This document shows, piece after piece, positions 24,333 to 36,888 of a stretch of DNA of 64,000 nucleotides; the first letter of the stretch is position 1, and each line of letters opens with the position of its first letter. The DNA is taken from assembly GCA_963921425.1 (NCBI GenBank), contig OY992834.1, forward strand, positions 14,758,164 through 14,822,163. Reading direction: 5' to 3'. This stretch comes from Dryas octopetala. Its lineage: Eukaryota; Streptophyta; Magnoliopsida; Rosales; Rosaceae. The notes below the pieces were generated by a model. It saw only the letters and a list, made by a program, of their open reading frames with translations, searched no databases and was not told where the DNA came from. Made by a program: the position numbers and the translations under genes.

Positions 24333-27300
24333 TTACATGTTAGCAAATAGGCGATAAGTTTTGGCATCAAGAACTATCTGTCGAATCGATGCTACTGCCC
24401 CTGCCCCGACTAACAACATAGAAACTCCTGCTATCAATGTGTTAACCCAAAAAATAAGGCTTTGTCTGGAGGGTTTGAAGGTTATATTGTAGAAAATCAT
24501 CGGCAAAATGAAATCTAGAGGAATGTATCCAAATGCCCCAAGCAACGCCATGAGATCTCCAAAGAAGGGTAACATTGCAGCAAATGTTGTAGCTACGATA
24601 ACGGATAGTGACCGGAGAATCAATCTTGGTACAACATTACGAACGGAAAATTGATCCATCTTTGGGTCTGCAAATTTCTTCTCAAACACTTCATTTGTTG
24701 GTTGCAAGTAAACCTGCACATAGACTCATCATTTGATCAGTGCACCCCGGCCCGCACTTAAAAATATTCCAAAACTTTTATTTTTAACTCAGATGCAGTA
24801 ACCAAAGCATTACAAAAATCAGTTTTAATTCTCCTCTCCAATATGCTTATGATGTTTTGAGAAGAATTCCCTGCTAGTTCTGTGTAAGTGTGTATTGTTT
24901 AATTGGACCTTAGGCCCCCTTTTAAAAAAAATAATAATTCAAGAAAAACCAGGCATTGTCCCCTATTTTCAAATTTAGTAGGGCATTGCAAACAAATGTT
25001 GTAGATTTGTAGCCATCTATATTCTTTTTATCTTACCACTGTGACAGCAGACACTTGCAAAAGAGTGAAGACATTGGTCATTAGTAAAAACCAAGTAGGT
25101 AGCAACGGCTTCTCATCACCCATGAAATTTGAAAGAAGTGTTCCCTTAGCTTGATTTCCAAATGCCCAGTACCCAGAGATTGCAACACTGAAGTATGTTG
25201 TCACTATAACAGTAAAGCAAACACATAGGCCTTTGACCATCTTGCCTTTTATCGGAGGTTTCAAAGTTGCCTGCAAGTGTAAGACAACTTAGGCCCATCC
25301 AATTCTCCTTCTCAAACATGTAATTAATTTCATTTAGGGGCTATTGTTTCAGAAGGTAATGTTCTTGTGAAAACATAGTCTGATGTATTATGTTACAAAA
25401 CTATTAATTTGGATCATATATTCAAATAAAAATTTAAATCTTTGGGGTTAGAATAGTGGTGAGGATTTGTGAAGTAATGGATTAAAATTAGGATTTGATT
25501 CCTAATAAGAGAAATAAAATCTAATTTATCAATGATCTAGTTGAGAGCATTAATCTAAAAAGAAAAAAATAATTGATCCAAACGAATAACTGGGCAAAAC
25601 CAAGTGTTATTTCCATCCCTGTCCATTTAGGAGTGGGTTCTCGCAGAGGTCCAATTTGTGGGAAATTTTTTTTATTTACCTCACATGTCAGAATGTCAGA
25701 TCATCTAAAAAGAAACGCCATTTCTTGTTTTAAACTAACAAACAAATAAGCTCCAAATCTAAAAAGAAGAAAAAAAAAAAAACAAAAACAAATTAAGCAA
25801 ACCAAACCAAATCAATGAAGAGTAGCTCAAGTACCTGTATTTCAGGAATTATTCCACTAGCATATGTGGTAGATATGATTGAAATGGCATTGAAGATACC
25901 AAAATTGCGATCTTTTGCACTTCCTTTAATGGTATAGTCCTTTCTAGGTGCATTGTTAGAATGTCCTGCAAAAAACATATTTGCTATACAAATTGGGATT
26001 CAAAAGGTTGGGATAGTGATTCATTCCTAGTATTATTGTAAACAAATTAAGTCTTTTTGCAAATGTATATGTGCTGATCGAGGTTCTTAATAATTACCAA
26101 TGTATATAGAACCAGCTGTGACACAAGCACTGAATGCAAGACAGAGAATAAGAGAGACAAGGTTAATATGCCTTAGGGAGTGGAAGGATGGCATTTGAGC
26201 CAAAAGCAGTGTAAGGCCTCCAAACATCATAATAAATTGGTGCAACTTCATTGTCCCATCTGGTTTAGAGAGCAAGTAAATGAACTGCCAAGCAAACGTA
26301 CACAAGAAAAGTAAAGCCTTACAAATTAACACAAATTAACCATAAAAATTGGCAGCTGCTATTCACATTCCCAATTTGTGCAGTACTCCAAACCTTATGA
26401 TTTCTAGCTAGATCAATATATATAGCTAGGGTCTAATATTAAAACACACTATATCTTAGGATAAGTAATTTCAAAACAAGGCTTAAATATTTATGATAAA
26501 TGGGGGACGCACTGACCTTCAGGCTCTGCCCTCCAAGTAGAATGGAAGCAATAACTGCACCATAGCACATCGAAAATTGCAGAGGACCAACAAAATATTT
26601 GCCCCATCCAGGACCTGGTAACACGTTCAATCCCAAATACTTGAACTCATTCAATGAGAAAATGTTATTGTATGTAACGGTTATATATAACTTTCCCCTC
26701 AAAACATGTATCTAAGACTCAGTTTTATATATGATGAAACCTATATACATGTTGTGATAGAGAAGTCAATCACATATGTTGTCACATATAATAATTTTGT
26801 ACCTAGAATGTCTCTGGCCACGTCTCGAAAGCGAAGCTGACGATGTCCAAGCTCTTCATGGTGCTCGAGAACTAACGATAAAAGATAGAAGGCATAGAAA
26901 ATGACCAAAGCTGCCAAGGAAAGGCAAAGGACTCCAGCCCAGCCTAGCAAGGCCAGCGCAAAAGGAAGACTTAGAATTGCTGGAGTCGCTATGGATGTCG
27001 TCAAGTGGTACCCACAGTGCAACCATGACCCTACCACAAATAATTCATTCACACAAAATTAATTCATTTTAGAAACTAATTTGCAAGTTGGATTGGAAAT
27101 AATGAAAATTTAAAATAAAAAAATTTAGGCAACCTTCAAAAATCAGTCCTAACTAAAAAAAAATAGTTATAGGATTATGCATATATGAAAACGTTATGGG
27201 AAAAGTGGTGAGCATTAATGGTTTTGACTTCGGACTTTGGAATTGGGACTCGTCTTGTTCTAGCTGAAACACTTTCTAAAATTAATTGAGCTGGTCCCAT

Positions 27301-27531
27301 GGTTAATATAAAAACTTTTCAAGCAATTTTGAAGAAAGAGATTATATATGTAATTAAACTTCAATTAATTCTCACCTTCCAATCAAACATCATATTAGAT
27401 ATATAGTGAGAGTACTACTAACCTTCAGATTTGAGGACGAACATAGCTCCGGCATCAAGCTCTTTTGGAGCCACACCGTTTTGCTTGTCACAAGTAGACA
27501 CTTCCATCAAGTTTGGTGCCACAGTTGCCAT
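24333..27531 (-). CDS. GABA transporter-like amino-acid permease, copy A
   Basis: Seven exons join in phase: 27531-27423, 27030-26803, 26614-26517, 26284-26098, 25965-25835, 25270-25037 and 24713-24333. All junctions are GT-AG, giving 455 aa with no stop. The product is a membrane permease of the Aa_trans (AAAP) superfamily, closest to plant GAT1-type proton-coupled GABA transporters of the plasma membrane. Evidence is the KSEGSWLHCGYHLTTSI block at the start of the domain, FALALLGW, GPGWGKYFVGPLQ, SGYWAFGNQAKG and the last segments FYNITFKPS and YRLFANM. Length and about 11 hydrophobic segments fit the family. A (GA)n tract lies directly 5' of the ATG. A tandem paralogue lies upstream. Substrate is inferred from the family. 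Confidence 0.92.
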
Positions 27532-27532
27532 T

Positions 27533-27533
<1 letters not shown>

Positions 27534-27598
<65 letters not shown>
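27534..27598 (-). promoter_or_regulatory. (GA)n tract in the 5' leader of transporter copy A
   Basis: About 30 GA units (minus strand) abut the start codon. Copy B has the same feature at 40699-40737, so the tract predates the duplication. GAGA tracts in plant leaders can bind BPC-type factors; this is an inference. Confidence 0.6.
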
Positions 27599-28286
27599 AC
27601 TCTGACTCTGGGGAGTATTTGGAGTGGAAGAATATATAGAACAAGCTAAAGGGACTAAATATTGAGAGGGTGAGAATCAGATAGGAAAGCCCATGTCAAC
27701 TATATACTATAGACTACTGGATATATATATATATATATATGGTAGGTAGATTCAAGATTGGTAATTAATATACAAATAAAACATTTAAGAAATGCGAAGT
27801 TGGAACATTTGTTCATCGACTTCTGGAAAAGAGGTGGCTGAGTTGAATACTGTTTTGGACTAGTCAACAAAGCGGTCCAACAACAGCAGCAGACCCCGTA
27901 TAGTTTATTATATATGCTGATATTATAGCCAAGGGACCTTAATTTATTAAGGTTTTCAATTATTTTAAACTGACAAACTATGAAAATTAATATATGTCAA
28001 ATTGTTTTTAACTTTTTAAACATAGGAATTGCAATCAGTGTGGTCCATCCATAAGAAGTGTATGAGCCCTGCCACATTATCAATTATCTGATGGAGGTGT
28101 CTCCCCTCACCTCTACGAAAAATTATTATAGCTACGAAGTGTAATTTATCCGTGTGTTATAATATGAATGAATATTATTAATTAATATTGTTCCCTTAAA
28201 GTATAAATTTGTCACATATCCATATTATAATACGTAAATTAATTGCAGCACATGATAATATTATTTATACATCTCTAGTTATTTGT
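27599..28286. repeat. Upstream region shared by transporter copies A and B
   Basis: This stretch (with a (TA)n tract at 27721-27740) matches 40738-41480 closely. The tandem duplication therefore included the promoter, about 1 kb or more upstream of the ATG. A TATATAGAACAAGC-containing segment close to the leader is shared. Confidence 0.8.
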
Positions 28287-28295
28287 TAATTTTAA

Positions 28296-29057
28296 AGGTC
28301 TATTGATTTTAACTACTAAATTTTAATAACTTTTTAGTTTAGGTATCAAAATTAAATAAAATTTTAGATTAGGTACCAAAATTAAATAGCATTTTAGATT
28401 AGGTACTAGTTGAAAAGTTAAACAAATTAATAAAGTAAAAAGTATTAGAATTTACAAATATTACATCACATGCCACTACAATAAAAAAATAAAAATAATA
28501 TTACATTAATTTATACTATATTGTATTATAAAAAATAAAAAAAATCAATCCAGTCACAACTTAATTGTGATTGTCTTGGTAAATTGAAAGAGACAACTCA
28601 CACCACTATACTATATATTATTTTGAGTAAAAGTATTGTTTTGACCTCTATTTATATTATATTGTAGTATAATTTCTCTAAAAAAAATTCAATTAAGTCA
28701 CAACTTAACTGTCACTGTCTCACAACTTAGATGTGACTGTCGTTTAGTCACAACTAAATTTAAAGTTGTACAGTCACAACTAAATGTGAAATTGAGATTA
28801 CATTAGTAAATTTTCAAGATAATATAAAAGCATCAAGGGCAATTTTGTCAAAACCTTATAAATTTTAACTAACACTCATCATATGTGGGTCAAAGGATAA
28901 AAATGTCAAATAGAAAAGGTTCAAATAAAAGGGGCTAACATATTTGTGACCTAATCTAAAAACTACATTTAAATTTGATAGTTCAATTGAAATATTAAAT
29001 GGTTTTTATGCTATTCTAAACAATTATTAGAATTTAATATTTAATCTTAATTTTTTA
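28296..29057. mobile_element. 762-bp non-coding element inserted upstream of copy A
   Basis: A 9-bp duplication TAATTTTAA flanks it (28287-28295, 29058-29066). The homologous position upstream of copy B (about 41460-41475, ...TTTTAATTTTAATCAAG) is empty, which confirms the boundaries. It starts AGGTCTATTGATTTTAACTA and contains many CAGTCACAACT/AGTTGTGACTG words. A close relative lies at 61482-62720. No ORF is present. Confidence 0.85.
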
Positions 29058-29089
29058 TAATTTTAATTATATAATGTGAAATATAAAGT

Positions 29090-29172
29090 GCGGAAAGAAT
29101 GTAAGATATGGGTGAGCTTTCAAAAACTCACTCACTTACACACTCACTCACAACCCGCATTCTTTCCGCCCC
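29090..29172. repeat. Small inverted repeat upstream of copy A
   Basis: TGCGGAAAGAATG at the left pairs with CATTCTTTCCGC at the right. Between them are GTGAG/CTCAC words that can pair further. Copy B has only the left arm (about 41495-41515). Confidence 0.6.
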
Positions 29173-29265
29173 GATATAACGCATTAGAAAAGGTCTTCTC
29201 TAGTTACTTCATCATGGAGCAGCTATTTTTTAAAAAATTATTTTAATATTGTTGTGAGTAATGAG

Positions 29266-29745
29266 CAAGGAATAAAATTTCGGGTTTCGAGGAAATTTCG
29301 ATGGAAATTTCGATGGAAATTTCGACGGAAATTTCGACGGAAATTTCGAAGATTTTTAAATTTCGACAAAAGTTCGACGGAAATTACTATCAAAATACAG
29401 AAATTTTGAATGAAACTTTACTAGATGTTTATTTAACATATTATCTACTACATTGATAAAAAAACATTGAAAAAACCAAATTATATGGTAGGTTTTATGT
29501 GATATGTGATGAATATAATGTGCGCTGGAGACAAATACTGTTAAAAAAATGCTTCACTAATTAATAATTACTTCAATAACACCTCAATTTTATTTTTACT
29601 ACAATATTGCCACATGAATTACAAAAGTAATCAATACCACATAGAGTTTCTAGGAAGTTCAAAATTTCTGATGTCTTCAGTATCATCATGTCTAGAGTAG
29701 GTGTACTGCAAAGAATAATCATCCCAAGATACTTCTCCAGCATAA
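29266..29745 (-). mobile_element. Truncated hAT remnant (same family as 42065-43425)
   Basis: The left end CAAGGAATAAAATTTCGGG and the following 450 bp are an inverted match to the right part of the element at 42065-43425. On the minus strand it encodes a tail (YSRHDDTEDI, then NFELPRNSMWY and stop) typical of the C-terminus of DUF659-type plant hAT transposases. The other end is missing. A stretch of GGAAATTTCGACG-type repeats lies at 29288-29345. Confidence 0.65.
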
Positions 29746-29753
29746 CATATAGA

Positions 29754-31347
29754 TAGGGGTCACCAAAAAGCGAATCCCACCCGAAGCCCGCCCGGCCCAA
29801 AACCCATTTACACACAATATATTTTTAATAAAAAAATATAGAATTTTGGCTATGTTGTGAATTGAACATGAGACCTCATGGAACAAACTTTAACTCTCAA
29901 CCAACTAAGCTGACTAGTTTATTTGTTTAATTGGTGAATCAGAACATATTTAATAGGTTTTTTGTTTGTATATTCTAATAAATTATTAATATGCTTATTA
30001 AGTTATTATATAATATTATAATCATATAATGTTAGTAAATAGTAATAATGTAAACTGTGTAATACCATAAATAATAAACTTTTAAACTTATATACAACAT
30101 TACAAATTTACAACTATAGTTATTAAAGTTATTATAATAAACTTTTATAATACAACTATAATTAAAGTTATTAAACCACGATCGTTCATTAATTCAACGA
30201 TCTGAACCGTTCATTTTATATGTTGATAGTCAAAGATCATCTTTACAAAAAATCGGCCGAATAGGAATTCATCTACATGTTCGAATGTTTGATTATCATT
30301 AGAAAAACCACGATCATTTATTAATTCGACCACCGTTACGTCACTCTTACATCTCTAATTGAGCTAATTTTTTGCAAAGATTCTCTTTGAGTGGGGAACT
30401 AAAGTTTGAACGGTTCGGATCGTTGAAAACACGATCGATATGTGAGCTTCTATATATAAATACACTTGAAAAGTATAATTCTATTAACTTTCCCGTTGAA
30501 ACCTTGTTGTTTCCATAATTATGAAGACCACAACGTGATTTCAACAATCTGACCCGTTCATTTTCTATGTTCATAGTCAAAGATCATCATTACAAAAAAT
30601 CGGCCAAATCGAAATTCATTTACCCATTCGATCATCATTAGAAAAATCACGATCGTTCATTAATTCGACCACCATTATGTCACTTTTACATCTCCGATTG
30701 AGCTCATTTTTTGCACGAATTATCTTTGAGTGAGGAACTAAAATTTGAACAGTTCGGATCGTTGAAAACACAATTGCATCGTTTGTTTATAAAAATATGT
30801 AATAAAATATATAATAAAACATATGTACATTTATGTTTTATTATAGTTGTAATGTTGTATATAATTTTAAAAGTTTATTATTTATGATATTACAATATTA
30901 CTAACATAGTAGTATTATATAATAACTTAATAAACATATTAATAATTTATTGAAGTAAACAAACGAAAGAATTATTAAATATGTTATGATTCACAAACTT
31001 GACAAATAAACTAGTCAGCTCAGTTAGTTGAGAGTTGAAGCTTGTTATGTAAAGTCTCATGTTCAAATCACAACATAACCAAAATCCTATATTTTTTTTA
31101 TTGAAGATATATATGTGTCTAAACAGGCTTTGGGCCCATTCTGGGCCACTCGTTCGGGCCTAACCTGATCCGACCCTCCAAGCCCGCAAGCCAAAGCCCA
31201 ATGGGCAGGCCTTGGGCTTGTGTATTAAAGCCCAAGCTTAGCCTGGCTCAGCTCGAAAGCCTTATTAGGCTCCTATAATTTAAGCTCGAGTCCGGTCCAA
31301 ACTCGAAAAATTTGGGCCGGCCTAGCCCGGCCCATTGCCGACCCCTA
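29754..31347. mobile_element. Foldback hAT-like element (1,594 bp)
   Basis: The ends are TAGGGGTC and, inverted, TAGGGGTC, flanked by a perfect 8-bp duplication CATATAGA (29746-29753, 31348-31355). Inverted similarity extends several hundred bases inward: AATTTTGGCTATGTTGTGA near 29843 matches the inverse of the 31070-31090 region, and AGCTGACTAGTTTATTTG occurs at both sides. The transcript would therefore fold into a long hairpin. GGCCC/CGGGCC-rich subterminal words occur at both ends. The centre holds two direct copies (about 30220-30450 and 30540-30775) of a 230-bp block around AGTCAAAGATCATC. No transposase is present. A rearranged relative is at 60598-61464. Confidence 0.85.
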
Positions 31348-31355
31348 CATATAGA

Positions 31356-31955
31356 CCGGACAAACATATATACAAAATACTTTTTGTCTTTCTTTGGATT
31401 AGACACCAAATGGTGCCAAAGGGAGGAAAAAAAAGTCATAATTGTAACAAATATTTAAGGTATAGATCATTTTCAATGTGACGAAAAATTTGAGCATATT
31501 ATTATAAAATTAATGGTGTTGGTAAATTAATTAAAATAGTTTTAAGGAATACTCAATGAAATAATTGTATAAAACTTTGAGAAAGTGAGAGGAAGGGACA
31601 ATGAAAACAAAAAATAGTAATAGTACGTACAATTGCTAAATTCAGGATGTTGTAGGTGGTCGTCTTGGTCGGGTTCTGTATTAAGGTAGGAACAAATCTT
31701 GAGACAGTCTAACTATCTAGTGTTACAGCACTATGTATTTTAAGTTATATTTGAGGGAATCAAATCCTTGATCTATCATAATCTTAACTCATTATCCCAC
31801 CCACCTTCACCGGCCACTTGAGCTAACCCCAAAGGCTTATATTCTACTTATTTTAAAAGACTGTAAACTTTACTTGAAATACGAATACATATATGCCTTA
31901 AGATTAGCCTCATTAAATCAAAATAATTTGGAAATACATAGTGTTTTTGCTATCT
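31356..31955. other. Intergenic DNA downstream of copy B
   Basis: No gene seen. Near 31740-31840 there is a GGGAATCAAATCCTTGATC...CCCACC stretch of the kind common in old plant repeats. Confidence 0.4.
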
Positions 31956-33516
31956 TTACATGTTAGCAAATAGACGGTATGTTTTGGCATCAAGAATTAT
32001 TTGTCGAACAGATGCTACTGCCCCTATACCAACTAACACCAAGGACACTCCTGCTATCAGTGTGTTAATCCAAAAAATAAGGCTTCGTTTGGAGGGCTTG
32101 AAAGTAACATTGTAAAAAACCATTGGCAAGATGAAATCTAGAGGAATGCATCCAAATGCCCCAAACAACGCCATGAGATCTCCAAAGAAAGGTAACATTG
32201 CAGCAAACATTGTAGCTACGATAACGGATAGTGACCGGAGAATCAATCTTGGTACAACATTACGAACTGAAAATTGATCCATCTTTGGGTCTGCAAATTT
32301 CTTCTCAAACACTTCATTTGTTGGTTGCAAGTAGACCTGCAGAAAAACCGATGTTAGCTAGTCTTGTGAAATAAGATGCATGAGGCTTGTAAATGCACCC
32401 AAACTTTTGATTAGTGCACCCAGCACCCCAAAAATTTTTGATACTTCAAATGTTACCCCTTGGTTCACAGACCAAAAAGAATTAAAAAGACAAGCCATGG
32501 TCAGTAGAGATGGGGAATCAGTGAATCACTATTCACTCCTATTTTGTTTTGATCAGTACACTCAAGGGCATGAAAAGAAATTTCATATTTTTGGGTTCTG
32601 GGTTCTGGGTTCACTCATCAAATGCTTGTTTGCATTAAAAAGCCTCCATGATGCATATTTATATGTTAAGGCACAAAGCTATGTTGGTGAGTGTTTGAGT
32701 TAATTATGTGGGCTTGAACGCCTACACCCAACAAGCCCATTTTCAAATTTAAGGCTTTTGGACAGTGCAGCAAATGCTCTTTCTAATTTTCTATCTATTA
32801 TGTGTGTCTTACCACTGTGACAGCAGACACTTGCAAAAGAGTGAAGACATTGGTCATTAGTAAAAACCAGGTAGGCAGCAAAGGCTTCTCATCACCCATA
32901 AAATTTGAAAGAACTGTTCCCTTTGCTTGATTGCCAAACGCCCAGTACCCAGAGATTGCTACACTGAAATATGTTGTCACTATAACGCTATAGCAGACAC
33001 ATAGGCCTTTGTACATCTTGCCTTTCACCGGAGGTTTCAAAGTTGCCTGCAAGCTAGCTAGCATGAGACATCTTAGACTCGTTCAATTTGTAACTAATTT
33101 AATTTACTGGCTATTGTTTCAAAGGGTAATCTTCACTTGGAAATAATTTGACATATTATGCTATAAAACTCTTAATCTGGACCATATGTTCAAGTAAGAA
33201 ACCAAGCACTTGGTCATTAGTGTTCTGATTTATAGCCATGCATGTCAGATATGTGGGGTAGCCATACATTTTTTTGAAATTATTTTTTCCTTATTGCAAT
33301 GATAAAAATCAGCATAAATATATGATATAATACACATAAAACACACTAACACACACCAAATATTATAATATCAAAGTAGATATATAAAAAACACCATATA
33401 TTAACTTCAAAAGACTAACGGAAAGTTAGAACTCAAAGTTCAAAACTAACTTCTAATAAAAAAATTGAAAACTAAGTTTCTACACTAACTATAAAATTAT
33501 ACACACACCCACACAG

Positions 33517-33547
<31 letters not shown>

Positions 33548-34640
33548 CTGTATTCATTCAAATTTATAAAATTAAACAAGTAAACAACCAAATTAAGCAA
33601 CCAAAAAGTATATAGTTCAAATACCTGTATTTCAGGAATAATTCCACTAGCATATGTGGTAGCTATGATTGAAATGGCATTGAAGATACCAAAGTTGCGA
33701 TCTTTGGCACTTCCTTTAACGGTATACTCCCTTCTAGGAGCATTGTCAGTATGTCCTGCAAAAGAAGCAAAAGAAGTGTCAATTATATTAATTGATATTT
33801 TAAAAGTTGGGATAATAGTTGGTGAAGTATTATTTTAAAGAGAGTACATCTTTTCACAAATATATTTGTGCTGAAGTTCTTAATTACCAATGTATATGGA
33901 GCCAGCTGTGGCGCAAGCACTGAATGCAAGACAAAGGATAAGAGAGACAAGGTTAATATGCCTTAGGGAGTGGAAAGATGGCATTTGAGCCAAAAACAGT
34001 GTAACGCCTCCAAACATCATAATGAATTGGTACAACTTCATTGTCCCACCTGGCTTGGAGAGCAAGTAAATAAACTGCCAAACAAACACAAAACAAGAAT
34101 AAAGCATTATGTTACATAAATTTACCATAAAATTATACATATATATATGACAGGCTGATGAGTTTTTGCTGTCTTCAACTTGACAATCTCAATGGAATGG
34201 TCATAATGTTATTGAGTTTTTGCTAGCAAAAGAGCAAGAAAGGGGTGGAGATCGAGCTTCAAATACATATGATTAAACAAATTAATTTTACTTTGCATGT
34301 CAATAATATATGGGTTTTTGGGGTCTCAATTCTAAATATCCAGGATGTAATATAAAAGCGCCCTAAACCCTGAGCAGTTGTTTGTTTAACTTGCCATTAA
34401 AGTAGTTTCAAAGGGCTAAGTTGATGATATAAGTTGGGGGAACGCACTGACCTTTAGGCTCTGCCCTCCAAGTAGAGTACAAGCAATAACTGCACCATAG
34501 CATATCCAAAATTGCAGAGGACCAACAAAATATTTGCCCCATGCAGGACCTGGCCACACGTGCAATCACATATATATGAATCCAATCTAGAAGTCCTCAT
34601 GCAAGAAAGTCCCATTCAATTTCATAGTAATATTTATTGA

Positions 34641-35676
34641 GTGCTGCTATTTGCATACCCTTTTCCCACTTTTTCTCATTTCACACCCTCATACCCTTCC
34701 CATAATTAAATTTTCTCATACACACACCCTTCCAATTACCATAATATCCCCATTTTATCCAACACACCCCATCAACTCAGAAAAAAAAAAAACACACCCC
34801 TTCACCAACCCACCCAGCTCCCTCCTTCTTCTTCACCGGACAACCCAGACCAAAAAAATAAAAACACCCCATCCCTCCTCACCGGATCACCTCTCTCCCT
34901 CCCCATCCCCCTCCCTCTTCCCCGGCATGCAACACCACCATCCTCCCTCTCTCTCCTCCCCGGCATGCAGCACCACCCTCCTCCCTCTCTCCTCCATGCA
35001 AGCAGCACCACCCTCATCCCTCTCTCTCCTCCCCGCATGCAGCACCACGTCCCTCCCTCCCCCTGTTTCAACCGACCCACCCACCCAGCCCTTCACCCGA
35101 ACACCTCTTTCCCTCCCGCACCTTCCCTGCACCACCCTCCTCTCTCTCTCTCCTCCCCCGCAGCACCACCTCCTCTCTCTCTCTCCTCCCGCGCGCAGCA
35201 TCCGTTCGACACTGGTCCGCCGAAAATGTCACACTCGTTCAGCAGTCATCCGCCGAACGATGTGAGTGTTGTTCGGCAGGTATCCACCGAACATCAAGGA
35301 CCCGTTCGGAAAGTACTCGCCGAATCAGCTACTCGGAGAAAATGTCTACTTGGGCGAGAGGAGGGAGGGAAGGAGAGAGAGAGAGAGAGAGAGCTAGGTG
35401 GGTGCGAGCAGAAGGGCACGCCAGGTGAGCACGCCGGGAGAGAGAGCTTCGACGGTGCTGCACGCGATGGCTAGAAGGCGCTGCGCGCGGTGGTGCTGCA
35501 AGCAGAAGGGGCGGGGCTGGGTTGGGCTGGGACGGGGAGAAAAGGGTAGAGAGAGGGAAGGAGAGATAGAGGGGATGGGGTTTTGGGTAATTTTGTTTTA
35601 GGTGTTTTTTGTCATTTCACAAATTAAAATTCTAGGGTGTGCAAAAAGAAAAAATAGAGTGTACAAATAGCAGCCC
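34641..35676. mobile_element. GC-rich non-autonomous TIR element in intron 2 of copy B
   Basis: The ends are GTGCTGCTATTTGCATACCC and, inverted, GGGCTGCTATTTGTACACTC. TTTGTGAAATGACAAAA/TTTCTCATTTCACA words follow inside. Copy A lacks it at the same intron. The flanks (ATTTATTGA and TTTATTTAT) are only an imperfect duplication. The centre (34800-35560) is rich in CCCTC/CTCTC and GC, unlike its surroundings, with long open frames of low-complexity Pro/Ser composition. I do not regard these as genes. Captured gene sequence is possible. Confidence 0.7.
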
Positions 35677-36524
35677 TTTATTTATTTGGGTAAACAACTC
35701 AACTACATTTACTGAAATACCCCTAGGTTTGAATACTTCCGTTATTAATTTAGATGGATGTACCATTGGCAGTTAGATACAAAATAGATGATTAAGTGTG
35801 CAATTGGGACAAATTAGAGTTTAGTAGCCCAAAGTTGATCGAGGTACTAAAATTAAAAATTGAAAAAAACCCATATATATATATATATATACTCACATGC
35901 ACGTACCTAAAATGTCTCTGGCCATGTCTCGAAAGCGAAGCTGACGATGGCCAAGCTTTTCTTGGTGCTCCAGAACTATAGATAAGAGATTGTAGGAGTA
36001 GAAAGTAGGGGTGGGCATTTAAAACCGAAATACCGAAACCGAACCCGTACCATACCATACCATACCGACGTTATACCGAAAAACAATACCGATTATATAC
36101 CGTACCGATACCGTACCGAACCGAGTCTAAATCGGTATGGTATAGGTATGGAACTTTCAATACCGAGAAATACCGTACCGTACCGAATTTATTTTTTATT
36201 TAATTATTTAATTTTTTTTAATTAAGTGTTGCTGTATATATGAGTATGACATACGGTCAATACATTTGATCTCACATAATACACATATTAGACTCAATTG
36301 GGCCTGGGCCCTGGGCTAGACAATACGTTCAGTAATCAGTAGTCAGTACTTGGGCTAGACAATACGTTCAATATTAGAGTATTACTGTATTAGGCATTTA
36401 GACTCACATGCACTTCCAGTCTTCCAGAATCCACTCTCGGACTCTCCAATCCCTAAATCAAAAATCCCTAAATCAAAAATCCCCAATCCCCACTCCCCAA
36501 GTCCCCAGCGAGTCCTCTAATCCT

Positions 36525-36716
36525 CCCTCTAATCCTCATCTCGATTTCCCTCCCTCTAATCCTCATCTCAGTCCAATCCATCCCTCCCTCCCTCCATCTC
36601 ATCTCTGATCTCTCAATCCATCCCTCTAATCCTCATCTCGATTTCCCTCCCTCTAATCCTCATCTCAGTCCAATCCATCCCTCCCTCCCTCCATCTCATC
36701 TCTGATCTCTCAATCC
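36525..36716 (+). repeat. 97-bp tandem duplication inside the hAT element
   Basis: Two head-to-tail copies (about 36525-36621 and 36622-36716) of a CCCTCTAATCCTCATCTC-containing unit lie in the leader of the transposase gene. They are almost identical by eye. Confidence 0.85.
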
Positions 36717-36888
36717 CTTCATCTCATCCCTCACTCGGTAACTCCTCTCGGCTTTGAGTGAAGACAACGCGACGACGCGACGACGAGAAGACGACGCGAC
36801 GACGAGAAGACGACGCGACGACGCAACGCCGAGACGACCTGTGAGGCTGTGACGACGGCTGGGTTCTGCAGTTCTAACTTGGAACATC

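Noticed and set aside
34651..35601. Long Pro/Ser/Arg-rich open frames on both strands
   Set aside because: They come from CCCTC/CTCTC low complexity inside a TIR element and resemble no protein.
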